This document shows, piece by piece, positions 29,365 to 38,825 of a stretch of DNA of 64,000 nucleotides. Both the position numbers and the translations under genes were made by a program. Where the stretch lies: positions 124,001 to 188,000 of the forward strand of contig JAIUNV010000003.1 of the NCBI GenBank assembly GCA_020161435.1. Direction: 5' to 3'. Numbering within the stretch: position 1 is the stretch's first letter; every line of letters begins with the position of its first letter. The notes under the pieces were generated by a model, which did no database searches, was not told where the DNA came from, and was given only the letters and a program-made list of their open reading frames with translations. The DNA is from Bacteroidota bacterium (GTDB lineage Bacteria; Bacteroidota; Bacteroidia; Chitinophagales; Chitinophagaceae).

Positions 29365-31476
29365 TTAAGAAATCTTAGACCAGAACGTTTTTCCTTTTTT
29401 TGCCAGCAAATGTTGACGCAAAGCAGCATGCTCCGGCCTTATAAGTTCTACATCTTCTTCCAGCAAATTCTCTGCCATTCGTTGCGCAGCTTCCATCAAT
29501 GCTTTGTCGTGCATAATAGAGGCCAGTTTAAAATTGAGCATTCCGCTTTGGCGGGTGCCTTCTATATCGCCGGGGCCACGCAACTCCATGTCTTTTTCTG
29601 CTATGCGAAAACCATCGTTGGTTTCACACATAATCTTTAACCGCTCCCGGGCATCGGTGGTTAATTTAGGGCCGGTTAATAAAATACAAAAGCTTTTTTC
29701 GCTGCCGCGGCCCACCCTGCCCCGCAGCTGGTGCAATTGGCTCAAACCAAACTTTTCGGCACTTTCTATTACCATCACACTGGCGTTGGGTACGTTCACC
29801 CCCACTTCAATTACGGTTGTACTCACCATAATCTGAGTGTCGCCTTTTACAAACCGTTGCATGTTGGTGTCTTTTTCTTCGGCACTCATACGACCATGCA
29901 CCATGCTGATGTAAAACTTCGGTTCCGGAAAAAATGCTTTCACATTTTCGTAGCCCCGCATCAGGTTTTCATATTCCAGTTTGCTGCTTTCTTCTATCAG
30001 CGGAAAAATGATGTATGCCTGACGGCCCTTCTGAATTTCTTCGCCCACAAATTCCAGCACGTTATGCCGGCTGCTTTCGTAGCGGTGCACAGTGGTAATG
30101 GGTTGCCTGCCGGGTGGCAGTTCATCCATCACCGAACAATCCAAGTCGCCAAACAAACTCATGCTGAGTGTACGGGGGATGGGTGTTGCCGTCATCACCA
30201 ATACATGCGGTGGTATCTCATTTTTTTGCCACAGCTTACTGCGCTGCTCTACCCCAAAACGATGCTGTTCATCAATCACCACAAAACCGAGGTTTTTGAA
30301 TTGCACCGTGTCTTCTATGAGTGCATGGGTACCAATGAGGATATGAATTTCTCCATCAACAGCCCGTTGTAAAATCTTCCTGCGTTCGGCGGCTTTTACA
30401 CTACCCGTAAGTAAGGCCACCGTAACGGGCATGTCTTTCAGCAATTGGCTAATGCCCGCAAAGTGTTGCTGCGCCAGTATTTCCGTGGGTGCCATCAGGC
30501 AGCTTTGAAAACCATTGTCGGCGGCCAACAACATGCTGAGCAAAGCCACAATGGTTTTGCCACTGCCCACATCGCCTTGCAGCAAGCGGTTCATTTGATG
30601 GCCACGACCACAGTCGGTGCGTATCTCTTTAATCACCCGTTTTTGCGCATTGGTGAGTGCAAAGGGCAAATGATTTGCATAAAACTCATTGAACAACGCC
30701 CCCACCTGATGAAAGATGACGCCCTTGCTCAACTGATGGCGTTTGATTTTTACTTGATTGAGTTTGATTTGCAGCACAAACAATTCTTCAAACTTCAAGC
30801 GACGGAGTGCGGCATCATAAGTGGCTTGGTCTGGCGGAAAATGAATGTTACGATATGCATCAAACCGGGGCATGAGTTTACCCGCTGCCATAATAGATGC
30901 CGGTAAAAACTCGGGCACATCACGGGGAGAAATTTGCGGCAATAATGCAGCTGTTAACTTGCCCAGTGCCCTGCCCGTTATAAATTTTGTCTTGAGCTTT
31001 TCGGTAGTCGGATATACAGGTTCCAAAAAATTTCTGCCTGCTACATTTTCCTCATCAGCGGGTTCTATTTCGGGATGTGTAATGCTGGGTCGGTTTTTAA
31101 ACCAGGCTACTTTGCCATACACTACATATTGCCTGCCGGGCACCAGCATTTTCTTCACCCATTGCACGCCCTGAAACCAGGTGAGTTCTAATTCTCCCGT
31201 GCCATCCCGCAAAATAGCCGACAGCCTTTTGCGACCCTTGTCGCCTATTTCTTCCGGCTCGCCAAGTATGCCCCGCACCTGCACCATTTCCATACCCGGC
31301 GCTATGGCCGATATAGGAAACACCCGTGTTTTATCAATGTGCCTGTACGGAAAATGCTCCAGCAAATCGCCAAAGCTGTGAATGTTCAATTCTTTGCGCA
31401 GCATATCGCCCCGTTGCGGTCCCACACCTTTCAGGTATTCAATGGGCGACTCTAATATGGATGGTCCATGCTGCAT
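29365..31476 (-). CDS. recG: ATP-dependent DNA helicase RecG
   Basis: Branch-migrating helicase that remodels stalled forks and Holliday junctions. 703 residues. The N-terminal wedge OB-fold region includes DLLEHFPYRH near 37. Helicase motifs: LLQGDVGSGKTIVALL (Walker A) near 293, VIDEQHRFGV (DEQH box) near 398, MTATPIPRTL, and QLHQLRGRVGRG (motif VI). The late KTFWSK sequence at the very end is also typical. Its 3' end overlaps the longest form of the downstream T9SS cargo frame by 65 bp. Confidence 0.97.
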   Translation of the reverse strand: MQHGPSILESPIEYLKGVGPQRGDMLRKELNIHSFGDLLEHFPYRHIDKTRVFPISAIAPGMEMVQVRGILGEPEEIGDKGRKRLSAILRDGTGELELTWFQGVQWVKKMLVPGRQYVVYGKVAWFKNRPSITHPEIEPADEENVAGRNFLEPVYPTTEKLKTKFITGRALGKLTAALLPQISPRDVPEFLPASIMAAGKLMPRFDAYRNIHFPPDQATYDAALRRLKFEELFVLQIKLNQVKIKRHQLSKGVIFHQVGALFNEFYANHLPFALTNAQKRVIKEIRTDCGRGHQMNRLLQGDVGSGKTIVALLSMLLAADNGFQSCLMAPTEILAQQHFAGISQLLKDMPVTVALLTGSVKAAERRKILQRAVDGEIHILIGTHALIEDTVQFKNLGFVVIDEQHRFGVEQRSKLWQKNEIPPHVLVMTATPIPRTLSMSLFGDLDCSVMDELPPGRQPITTVHRYESSRHNVLEFVGEEIQKGRQAYIIFPLIEESSKLEYENLMRGYENVKAFFPEPKFYISMVHGRMSAEEKDTNMQRFVKGDTQIMVSTTVIEVGVNVPNASVMVIESAEKFGLSQLHQLRGRVGRGSEKSFCILLTGPKLTTDARERLKIMCETNDGFRIAEKDMELRGPGDIEGTRQSGMLNFKLASIMHDKALMEAAQRMAENLLEEDVELIRPEHAALRQHLLAKKGKTFWSKIS

Positions 31477-31688
31477 GCGTGGCTAAAATACATCATGCAT
31501 GCAAGCGGAGAGTATTTGCCATTTGAAGATGCATTTTTTACAGAAAATTTATTGTGGCAAACACAATAAAATGCATGCTACACAGGCAAGAAAAAAACTT
31601 CATGAGCAGTTAAACCATCATTGTTTTTTCCCATCTCTACTCTTGCTAACAACACTTGTTCATTGCATTAATCAACAAAACAAACACT
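31477..31688. other. Divergent spacer recG / DUF4382 gene
   Basis: 212 bp with no gene. The octamer ATGCATGC occurs at 31495-31502 and again at 31571-31578. No TAnnTTTG promoter was recognised on either strand. Confidence 0.4.
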
Positions 31689-32558
31689 ATGAAACGCAAC
31701 CATTTTTCATTTGGCCTTTCCCTGTTGCTGCTTGCTTTTACCCTTGTTTTTGCTGCCTGTTCTAAATCGGGAGCCGATGAAAGTAGTTCGTCAGTGGCAC
31801 TCTACCTGACGGACGGACCGGGTGAGTTCGATGCCGTCAACATCGACATTCAAAAGGTGGAAGTAAAAGTAGACACCAACCGGGCACACAAAAACGATGA
31901 CAACTTTGGCCGTGGCGACAATGACAATGATGATCATTTGGGCCGCAGCGATGCCTTTGGTTTTTGGGTAGATCTGAACGTAACACCGGGCGTGATTGAC
32001 GTACTCACTTTGCGCAATGGTATTGAGCAAAAGCTGGGCGAAGCCGGCATTAGCGGTGGCACGGTGCGTAAGGTGCGCATTACCCTCGGCAGCAACAACA
32101 CCGTGGTAAAAAATGGTGTTACCTACAACCTCACCCTTTTCAATCCGGTGAACAATTATGTGTACATCCAACTGTTTGACAAGCACCGCGAAAGAGGCAT
32201 TGGCAATGGCATCAAAGTATGGATGGATTTCGACGTGGCCAGCTCTATTGTAGAAGTGAATGGTCAGTTTTTCCTGAAGCCGGTGATTCGTCCTTTCTGC
32301 AACGCCAATTTTGGTACGGTAGCCGGTACCGTAAAACCTGCTGAAGCCAAAGCTGTGGTGCGCATCAGCGATGGCGCCGGTTTCAATGCCGTAGCACTGC
32401 CCAACCGCGAAGGCAACTACAAACTGCGTGGCCTGCCCGATGGTACGTACACTGTAACCTTTGAAGGTATAGCCCCCTACATTGCCCAAACCAAGACAAA
32501 TGTAGTGGTGAAAAAAGGGGAAACCACCAAGCTCGAAACCGTCACATTGTTGAAATAA
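31689..32558 (+). CDS. DUF4382 lipoprotein
   Basis: 289 residues from the ATG at 31689, chosen for its lipoprotein signal peptide (MKRNHFSFGLSLLLLAFTLV) and lipobox FAAC with Cys at about 25. Residues ~30-190 match the DUF4382 pattern (VALYLTDGPGEFDAVNIDI, then a conserved VDLNVTPGVIDVLTLRNG). An Asp/Asn/Arg/Gly/His-rich segment around residue 75 may bind metal. Residues ~205-289 (FGTVAGTVKPAEAKAVVRI ... TYTVTFEG) look like a carboxypeptidase-regulatory-like beta-sandwich. Function unknown; predicted outer-envelope lipoprotein. Confidence 0.82.
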   Translation: MKRNHFSFGLSLLLLAFTLVFAACSKSGADESSSSVALYLTDGPGEFDAVNIDIQKVEVKVDTNRAHKNDDNFGRGDNDNDDHLGRSDAFGFWVDLNVTPGVIDVLTLRNGIEQKLGEAGISGGTVRKVRITLGSNNTVVKNGVTYNLTLFNPVNNYVYIQLFDKHRERGIGNGIKVWMDFDVASSIVEVNGQFFLKPVIRPFCNANFGTVAGTVKPAEAKAVVRISDGAGFNAVALPNREGNYKLRGLPDGTYTVTFEGIAPYIAQTKTNVVVKKGETTKLETVTLLK

Positions 32559-32581
32559 ATAACCCCTGGAAAGTTGATCGT

Positions 32582-32608
32582 AAAAAGCCATCCATGTGAT
32601 GGCTTTTT
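32582..32608 (+). terminator. Terminator after DUF4382 gene
   Basis: Stem AAAAAGCCATC/GATGGCTTTTT (32582-32592 and 32598-32608) with a five-base loop and a seven-T run, 24 bp after the stop. Confidence 0.88.
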
Positions 32609-32693
32609 TTATGCAGGCATTTTTTCTGAAAAGCCTTGCAGCAGCGCAGAAAGCACGGTTTCAACACGGGTGAAATGTTATCTTCGCCGCCCT

Positions 32694-33719
32694 ATGAGTA
32701 AAGAACGAGTGTTGACGGGCATCAGGCCCACCGGTTTTCTGCATTTGGGCAACTATTTCGGGGCCACCCGCAATTTTTTGCAAATGCAACAAGCGTACGA
32801 TTGTTATGTGTTTGTGGCCGACTGGCATAGCCTCACCACACACCCCGATACCAAGGAACTGCAAAACAGCGTACGCCGTGTGGTAGCCGAAAACATTGCC
32901 TGCGGTCTCAATCCCGACGAAATAACCTTGTACGTGCAAAGCGATGTGCCCGAAATTTCGGAGCTCTATCTCTACCTGAATATGCTGGCCTACAAAGGCG
33001 AGTTGGAAAAGACCACTACGTTTAAAGAAAAAGTTCGTCAGCACCCCGACAATGTGAATGCCGGTTTGCTCACCTATCCGGTGTTGCAGGCGGCTGATAT
33101 TCTCATACACCGGGCAGGCAAAGTGCCCGTGGGCAAAGACCAGGAGCAACACCTGGAAATGGCCCGCAACTTTGCGCAGCGTTTCAATTTCCGCTATGGT
33201 GCTGGTGAGGAAATTTTACCTGAACCACAAGCGTTCAACTACAGCGGCGGTGAACTCATTAAAATTTTGAGCCTCGATGGCAATGGCAAAATGAGCAAGA
33301 GCGAAAATGCGATGAACACCATTTACCTCTGCGACGAAGCTGATTTGCTGCGCAAAAAAATTATGAAGGCCAAAACCGACCAGGGACCTGCAGAGCCCAA
33401 CAGCCCCAAGCCCGATTATATCGAAAACCTGTTTACCCTCATGAAGCTGGTGAGCAGCGCCGATACCGTGGCCAAGTTTGAAGCCGACTACAACAACAGC
33501 AGCACCGGCAATGTGGTGATTCGCTATGGCGATATGAAAAAGCAACTGGCCGAAGACATGGTGAATTTTCTGCAACCCATCCGCGAAAAAACCAATGAGC
33601 TGCTCAACAACCCCGAAGCACTGGGCAAGGTGATGCAGGCCGGCAAAGACAAAGCCCGGGCCAGCGCCGCCGAAACCATCCGCATGGTGCGGGAAGCCGT
33701 TGGTGTGAAATACTATTAA
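32694..33719 (+). CDS. trpS: Tryptophanyl-tRNA synthetase
   Basis: Class I aminoacyl-tRNA synthetase charging tRNA-Trp. 341 residues from the ATG at 32694, where the family N-terminus TGIRPTGFLHLGNYFGA starts; the 40 extra upstream codons of the open frame run through a terminator and are not coding. Motifs: HLGNYFG for HIGH and KMSKS near 196. GKDQEQHLEMAR is the usual central segment. A TATCTTCG at 32679-32686 is a possible -7 element only eight bases before the ATG, which would give an almost leaderless mRNA. Confidence 0.96.
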   Translation: MSKERVLTGIRPTGFLHLGNYFGATRNFLQMQQAYDCYVFVADWHSLTTHPDTKELQNSVRRVVAENIACGLNPDEITLYVQSDVPEISELYLYLNMLAYKGELEKTTTFKEKVRQHPDNVNAGLLTYPVLQAADILIHRAGKVPVGKDQEQHLEMARNFAQRFNFRYGAGEEILPEPQAFNYSGGELIKILSLDGNGKMSKSENAMNTIYLCDEADLLRKKIMKAKTDQGPAEPNSPKPDYIENLFTLMKLVSSADTVAKFEADYNNSSTGNVVIRYGDMKKQLAEDMVNFLQPIREKTNELLNNPEALGKVMQAGKDKARASAAETIRMVREAVGVKYY

Positions 33720-33748
33720 TCATTTTTTATCTGTAGGTCGGCAATTGG

Positions 33749-33778
33749 TTGGCAGAAAGGTCGTTTTCCCTAACTTGT
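33749..33778 (+). promoter_or_regulatory. Possible promoter of deoxynucleoside kinase
   Basis: TTG at 33749-33751, a 19-base spacer, then TAACTTGT at 33771-33778, which departs from TAnnTTTG in its last bases. It would give a leader of about 60 nt. Confidence 0.28.
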
Positions 33779-33842
33779 ACCCCGCTGCTGTATTGCCGCC
33801 ATATCAACATTTTTGATCCATTTTAAATAGCACTTTCTGCTC

Positions 33843-34478
33843 ATGGCAAAATCGAAGAAGCCGAAACACATAGCGATTGCAGGCAATATTGGTGCCGGCA
33901 AAACCACCCTGACCGAGCAACTGAGTAAACACTACCGCTGGATACCTCAATTCGAAGATGTAGAACACAACCCCTACCTCAACGATTTTTATGAGGACAT
34001 GCCCCGCTGGAGTTTCAACCTGCAGATTTATTTTCTGAATAGCCGCCTCAACCAGATTCTGGAAATTCAGCGTGGTAATGAAACCATTATTCAGGACAGA
34101 ACCATTTATGAAGATGCCATGATTTTTGCGCCCAACCTGCACGACATGGGCCTCATGAGCAAACGTGATTTCGATAACTACTACAAGTTTTTTGAAACAC
34201 TGCGTAGCATGGTTCAACCACCAGACTTGCTCATTTACCTCAAAGCATCGGTACCCACGCTGGTAGGTCAAATTCAAAAGCGTGGCCGTGAATACGAAGA
34301 AAACATTCGCCTCGATTATTTGAAAAAACTGAACGAATACTACACCCGTTTCATTGAGTCGTACACCGAAGGACCTGTGCTGGTGATTGATGTAGACAAA
34401 AACAAATTTGCAGAGCGGGAAGAAGACCTCGGCGAAATTTTGCAAAAGATAGACAGCCAGTTGTTTGGTTTGTTTTAA
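33843..34478 (+). CDS. Deoxynucleoside kinase (dAK/dGK family)
   Basis: Salvage kinase that phosphorylates deoxynucleosides to dNMPs. 211 residues. The P-loop AGNIGAGKTTLTEQL is at 14-28. The substrate and DRS-like motif is QDRTIYEDAMIF (DRT here) near 84-95. The lid-like segment KRGREYEENIRLDYLKKLN is near 145. These features place it in the deoxyadenosine/deoxyguanosine kinase family, but substrate choice cannot be read with certainty. Confidence 0.9.
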   Translation: MAKSKKPKHIAIAGNIGAGKTTLTEQLSKHYRWIPQFEDVEHNPYLNDFYEDMPRWSFNLQIYFLNSRLNQILEIQRGNETIIQDRTIYEDAMIFAPNLHDMGLMSKRDFDNYYKFFETLRSMVQPPDLLIYLKASVPTLVGQIQKRGREYEENIRLDYLKKLNEYYTRFIESYTEGPVLVIDVDKNKFAEREEDLGEILQKIDSQLFGLF

Positions 34479-34500
34479 CCGAAACGACTATGCTTCAAAT

Positions 34501-34532
34501 AAAAAACCTGCTGACAATATCAGCAGTTTTTT
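34501..34532 (+). terminator. Terminator after deoxynucleoside kinase
   Basis: 7-bp stem CTGCTGA/TCAGCAG (34508-34514 and 34520-34526), five-base loop, then six T. A-rich 5' flank could also serve the convergent gene. Confidence 0.78.
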
Positions 34533-34554
34533 ATTGATAAATATTGAACTGATT

Positions 34555-35574
34555 TTAATTGACCTGGAACGCTTGTAAGCGATAGCCAAAAAACGGATCG
34601 GGTGCTGCCACCTGAATGAGGCCGATGCCTCTGGCGTACCAGCTTTCGAAGCTTACCACATCTACAAAAGGTGCTACAGCCGTGGCTTGTAGCTGCTGCG
34701 TAGTTCTCACTTTAATTACGTTTCTATACACTTTGCCATCTACTGCCGCATCAATATTGCGTTGCGTTATGTCCATTTTCAAACGCATTTTCACCGGTAC
34801 TGATGCTGCAGTTGTATTTACTTCGGGGCTAAACCATGTAGTACCTGCAGCTGCATTGTCTTTCAAAAAAATCCATTCTCCGGCAATCACTGAGTCAGAC
34901 AAGCCAAACTGGTCTAAATCATCGTAAGCAAAATATTCGCCCGGTGCTTTTCTGTACAAAGAAGTGTCTGTAACAGCAGTGTGATATACATTTTGGAAAA
35001 TATCGTACTGCCTGCCCGTAGCTGCCAGCGTGATGGTTGTACCTGTAGCTATAGATCGCACCGTATCTGATGGCGCAGCTGCCGGATCGTTGGAAACATA
35101 GTTCCACCAGCTGTTTAATGTGGTGGGGAAATAATCGAGCCCGGTACTCGCAACAACAGGCAGCACTTCTAATGAAAAAGTACAGCTGCTGGCTTTAAAT
35201 TTTACTGTGTAGTTAAATAAGCCAGGATTGAGGGGTGTGCCCCATGCCTGTAATTTTATTGTTGAAATACCTACGTTTGATACACTGCCAGTGTCAGAAA
35301 AATATAGTCCGTTTTCAGTCTCAGTAAAAATGATGTAATCACCTGCCTTTGTAAAGTTCACATCCACCAAAAGATATTCTGCAGTATCACTGGCAATACC
35401 TTGCCCATAGACACCTGCAATCGTAATATTAGCGCAGGCATAGGGGTCTCCGACCAGCCGACCTTCTGCTGTGTTACCTACAGGCAGTGCGCCAGATTCG
35501 AGGCTTAGTTCTTTGGAGCAACCGATCCAAACAAAAGCGGCAAGCAGTGTGAGATATGGTAAGCTTTTTTTCAT
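34555..35574 (-). CDS. Predicted lipoprotein of unknown function
   Basis: 339 residues from the ATG at 35574 (MKKSLPYLTLLAAFVWIGCS), with a lipobox WIGC at about residue 20. I do not recognise a family. Residues ~45-140 look like a beta-sandwich domain. The rest is beta-rich and Asp/Thr/Ala-rich, with DYFPTTLNSWWNYVSND as a recognisable start of the second part. The gene lies 20 bp after lspA on the same strand, so a lipoprotein substrate follows the gene of the peptidase that matures it. Confidence 0.7.
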   Translation of the reverse strand: MKKSLPYLTLLAAFVWIGCSKELSLESGALPVGNTAEGRLVGDPYACANITIAGVYGQGIASDTAEYLLVDVNFTKAGDYIIFTETENGLYFSDTGSVSNVGISTIKLQAWGTPLNPGLFNYTVKFKASSCTFSLEVLPVVASTGLDYFPTTLNSWWNYVSNDPAAAPSDTVRSIATGTTITLAATGRQYDIFQNVYHTAVTDTSLYRKAPGEYFAYDDLDQFGLSDSVIAGEWIFLKDNAAAGTTWFSPEVNTTAASVPVKMRLKMDITQRNIDAAVDGKVYRNVIKVRTTQQLQATAVAPFVDVVSFESWYARGIGLIQVAAPDPFFGYRLQAFQVN

Positions 35575-35594
35575 GTGCAATTTTTATGTCACTA

Positions 35595-36278
35595 TCAGGA
35601 AACCTGTGCATCATCTGTGGTAGCAGAGTTTGTTTCAACAGTGGGATGCGTTTTTGCTGGTTCTTCTTTTTTGAAAAAACGATTTTGAAAGAGTAATATT
35701 ATAATTAGCCCGATAGAAATGCTGGCATCGGCAATATTGAACACAGGGCTAAAAAACAAAAACGGTTCGCCTCCCCATACCGGCAGCCATTTTGGAAACG
35801 TGCCTTCTACCAACGGGAAGTACAACATGTCCACCACTTTGCCGTGTAAAAAACCAGCGTAGCCACCACCTTCGGGCATAAAGGCCGCTACTTTTCCGGT
35901 TCCGTATTCACTGGCTTCAAAAATCATTCCGTAAAACATAGAGTCGATGAGGTTGCCAATAGCACCTGCAATAATCAATCCTACACAAATGATGAACCCC
36001 GGATGTTCTTTCTTTTTAATCAGCTTGCCCACATAGTACAAGCCAAACACTACCGCCACCATTCTGAATACGGTGAGTGCAATTTTGCCCCAGCTACCGC
36101 TACCGCCAAGTTTCCAGCCCCATGCCATGCCTTCATTTTCTACAAAATGTAGTTTAAACCAGTCGCCAATCATATTGTGCTCTTCGCCCAAAAAATAATT
36201 GGTTTTAATGTAAAACTTGAACCACTGGTCTACAATCAAAATCAGCAGAATGAGGGCAATGATGTGTCGCTTTTTCAC
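35595..36278 (-). CDS. lspA: Lipoprotein signal peptidase LspA
   Basis: Signal peptidase II, an integral membrane aspartyl protease that cleaves prolipoproteins before the lipidated Cys. 227 residues with four membrane segments. Catalytic Asp residues lie in AGAIGNLIDS and FNIADASISIG. It is about 60 residues longer than the E. coli enzyme, mainly because of a periplasmic insertion (FEASEYGTGKVAAFMPEGGG) between these motifs. The start is GTG. A good Bacteroidota promoter lies about 25 bp upstream. Confidence 0.95.
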   Translation of the reverse strand: MKKRHIIALILLILIVDQWFKFYIKTNYFLGEEHNMIGDWFKLHFVENEGMAWGWKLGGSGSWGKIALTVFRMVAVVFGLYYVGKLIKKKEHPGFIICVGLIIAGAIGNLIDSMFYGMIFEASEYGTGKVAAFMPEGGGYAGFLHGKVVDMLYFPLVEGTFPKWLPVWGGEPFLFFSPVFNIADASISIGLIIILLFQNRFFKKEEPAKTHPTVETNSATTDDAQVS

Positions 36279-36303
36279 AGAATGAATTTGAAAATGTTGG
36301 TGG

Positions 36304-36331
36304 CAAAGATAACCGGAATAGCCCCTGCAAA
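36304..36331 (-). promoter_or_regulatory. lspA promoter
   Basis: Minus strand: TTTG at 36328-36331, 16-base spacer, TATCTTTG at 36304-36311. This fits the Bacteroidota consensus and gives a leader of about 20 nt. Confidence 0.55.
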
Positions 36332-36370
36332 ATAGGTGCTGTGGGTATTAAGAAAAACCTATGGCCTTAG

Positions 36371-38821
36371 CTACTCGGCTTCTACATACACCCGCTTTAC
36401 CCGCTGGCTAATGCCCGTCATAATTTCGTACGTAATGGTGTGGCACCAGCCGGCTACCGCTTGTATACTGATGTGGTCGCCAAATACTTCTACCAAATCG
36501 CCAGGCTGAACAGGTGGTAAATCCGTAACATCCAACATGGTCATATCCATACATACATTGCCCACCACAGGGGCTGTTTGTCCATGCAACCACATGCTGC
36601 CCACTCCATTGCCCAACTGCCGCGGATAGCCATCGGCATAACCAATGCGAACGGTGGCTATTACAGAAGGCCGTTGCAACACTGCCTTGCGGCCATAGCC
36701 CACTGTTTCACCTGCAGCTACTTTTTTTACCTGTGCTACGGTGGTGTAGAGTTTCATCACCGGTTGAAGGCCTGAAGTGCCACCATACAAACCAACACCC
36801 AACCGCACCATATCAAAATGTGCAGAAGGATGCCGCAAGATTGCCGCTGTGTTGGCGCAATGCTGTATAAATGAATATCCCAATCCGGCCGACAATAACG
36901 AGCATGCATTGCTGAACAACCTAATCTGCTCTTGGGTAAATGCATCAGCAGCAGCATCTTCACTAGCCACCAAATGTGTAAATACAGAACGTACTTGTAA
37001 TACCTGCTGTTGCTGCAGCAGTTGCAATAGCATGGGCACGTCTTCAACAGCAAAGCCCAGGCGATGCATGCCCGTATCTACTTTAATATGAACGGGCCAG
37101 CTCTGCACACCGCGTTGTTTGCACCATTCCAGCAATGCCTGTAGCAATTCAAATGAATACACTTCGGGTTCCAGATTGTATTGCTCCATTACATCGAAAG
37201 ATGGGGGATCGGTATTCAATACCATAATGGGCAAATGAATGCCCGCCTGACGCAATGCCACACCCTCATCGGGATAGGCCACTGCCAGATAATCTACACC
37301 ACTAAACTGTAAGGCCCTCGCAATTTCTGCATCGCCACTGCCGTAACCGGAGGCTTTTACCATAGCCATTATTTTTACACCGGGCTGCACATGTTTTTTA
37401 TAAAACTGCAGGTTGTGCTGTACCGCTGGCAAATGAATCTCCAGCACCGTTTGGTGTTGCTGTGCTTCCAGTTGCTGCGCTACTTTTTCCAGAGCAAACT
37501 GACGGCCACCTTTGATGAGTATGTCTTCTCTTTCAAAATGCAAGTTTGGCAATGCTGCCAGCAATTCGCTGGTTTGCATAAATGTATGCACGGGAAAAGA
37601 TAACATTTCCGTTTGCTGCAATACCTGCTGCCACACCGGCCCTACTGTAACGAGGCGATGAATTGCTTTGGTTTGCAACAATTGCAGCAGTTGCTGATAA
37701 TTTCCAAGATTGCCGATTCCTACAGACAAGTCGCTCAGCACAATGCTGCGGTGTTCATTTCTGCTTGGCTGAAACAGTAATTCAATGGCTTGTACCAGCG
37801 ACGTAAAATCGTTGCTATAACTATCGTTGAGCAGGTTGCAATGACGAATGCCTTTTTTCCATTGCATCCGCATATCCAATGGCCGTAGCTGCGCAATTCG
37901 TTGTTGAATGATGTCCCAACCATAACCTGCATACAGCATATAGCACACTACATGCATCGCATTCATGATGCTGGCATCGTCGGCAAATGGGTAACGCAAT
38001 GAATAATATGCTGCCTCGTATTGAAAATCCACCTTTGCAAATGATGGCTCTTTTTTTATTTCCAATAACTGCAACCATACTCCATCATGATAACCCCAGT
38101 TGAGCAATTGCCCTTTGAATTTTTTTGCTATTGATGCCACAGCCGCATCATCCGTATTGCAAATGATGGCTGTACAGCTTTGAAAGAGTCGCCATTTTTC
38201 CTGCAACTTTTCCTCTACAGTGGCAAAGCCTTCTGCATGTGCATCGCCCAGCATGGTGAAGATGCCAATGGTCGGTTGAATGATGGATTGCAAAGCCTGC
38301 ATCTCACCCCGCTGTGAAATGCCAGCTTCAATAATGGCGAGTTGAGTATCAGCCTGCATGAGCCACACACTCAACGGCACACCTATTTGTGAGTTATAAC
38401 TCTTGGGGCTACGGGCAATTTGTACATCGTGATGCAACACTTCGTACAGCCATTCCTTAACAATTGTTTTTCCATTGCTACCCGTAATGCCAATAACCGG
38501 ACAATGAAATTGCCGGCGATGTGCAGCAGCCAATTGTTGCAAAGCTGTCAACGTATCAGGTACTTGCAGGAACACCGCATCTTCCATTGTTTTTTCTGGC
38601 AAATGATGACAGAGAAAAACACGTACCCCTTGCTGATAAGCATCTGGTATAAAACTATGGCCGCTGCGCTGTGCGGTATCAATAGCAACGAAAAGCGTTT
38701 CTGCAGGAAATGCCATTCGCCGCGAATCGACAGACAAGTAACGGATGGCTACATCATTGCTGCCATGCTGCGTTGCTTGCATCATAGCAGCCAGCACAGA
38801 TGTATGATACGTTTCTGTCAT
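36371..38821 (-). CDS. Fused MurF ligase / alanine racemase
   Basis: Bifunctional protein of 816 residues. The N-terminal half (1 to ~455) is MurF, which adds D-Ala-D-Ala to the UDP-MurNAc tripeptide; its ATP loop is GITGSNGKTIVKEWL near 112. The C-terminal half (~456-816) is a PLP-dependent alanine racemase that supplies D-Ala. Its PLP Lys lies in MVKASGYGSGD, with HIKVDTGMHRLGF, RLGVGLYGG and RIGYADGYPRQ further on. The fusion is usual in Bacteroidota and explains why murF is absent from the dcw cluster. It starts four bases after the terC stop, so it is probably co-transcribed with terC. Confidence 0.95.
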   Translation of the reverse strand: MTETYHTSVLAAMMQATQHGSNDVAIRYLSVDSRRMAFPAETLFVAIDTAQRSGHSFIPDAYQQGVRVFLCHHLPEKTMEDAVFLQVPDTLTALQQLAAAHRRQFHCPVIGITGSNGKTIVKEWLYEVLHHDVQIARSPKSYNSQIGVPLSVWLMQADTQLAIIEAGISQRGEMQALQSIIQPTIGIFTMLGDAHAEGFATVEEKLQEKWRLFQSCTAIICNTDDAAVASIAKKFKGQLLNWGYHDGVWLQLLEIKKEPSFAKVDFQYEAAYYSLRYPFADDASIMNAMHVVCYMLYAGYGWDIIQQRIAQLRPLDMRMQWKKGIRHCNLLNDSYSNDFTSLVQAIELLFQPSRNEHRSIVLSDLSVGIGNLGNYQQLLQLLQTKAIHRLVTVGPVWQQVLQQTEMLSFPVHTFMQTSELLAALPNLHFEREDILIKGGRQFALEKVAQQLEAQQHQTVLEIHLPAVQHNLQFYKKHVQPGVKIMAMVKASGYGSGDAEIARALQFSGVDYLAVAYPDEGVALRQAGIHLPIMVLNTDPPSFDVMEQYNLEPEVYSFELLQALLEWCKQRGVQSWPVHIKVDTGMHRLGFAVEDVPMLLQLLQQQQVLQVRSVFTHLVASEDAAADAFTQEQIRLFSNACSLLSAGLGYSFIQHCANTAAILRHPSAHFDMVRLGVGLYGGTSGLQPVMKLYTTVAQVKKVAAGETVGYGRKAVLQRPSVIATVRIGYADGYPRQLGNGVGSMWLHGQTAPVVGNVCMDMTMLDVTDLPPVQPGDLVEVFGDHISIQAVAGWCHTITYEIMTGISQRVKRVYVEAE

Positions 38822-38825
38822 GCAG

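Noticed and set aside
29316..29429. ATG start for the large T9SS cargo protein
   Set aside because: It lies inside recG and would place 38 mostly basic residues before the signal peptide; the TTG at 29315 gives a standard signal.
32574..32693. N-terminal extension of trpS
   Set aside because: These 40 codons run through a terminator hairpin and show no similarity to the family; the ATG at 32694 is the natural start.
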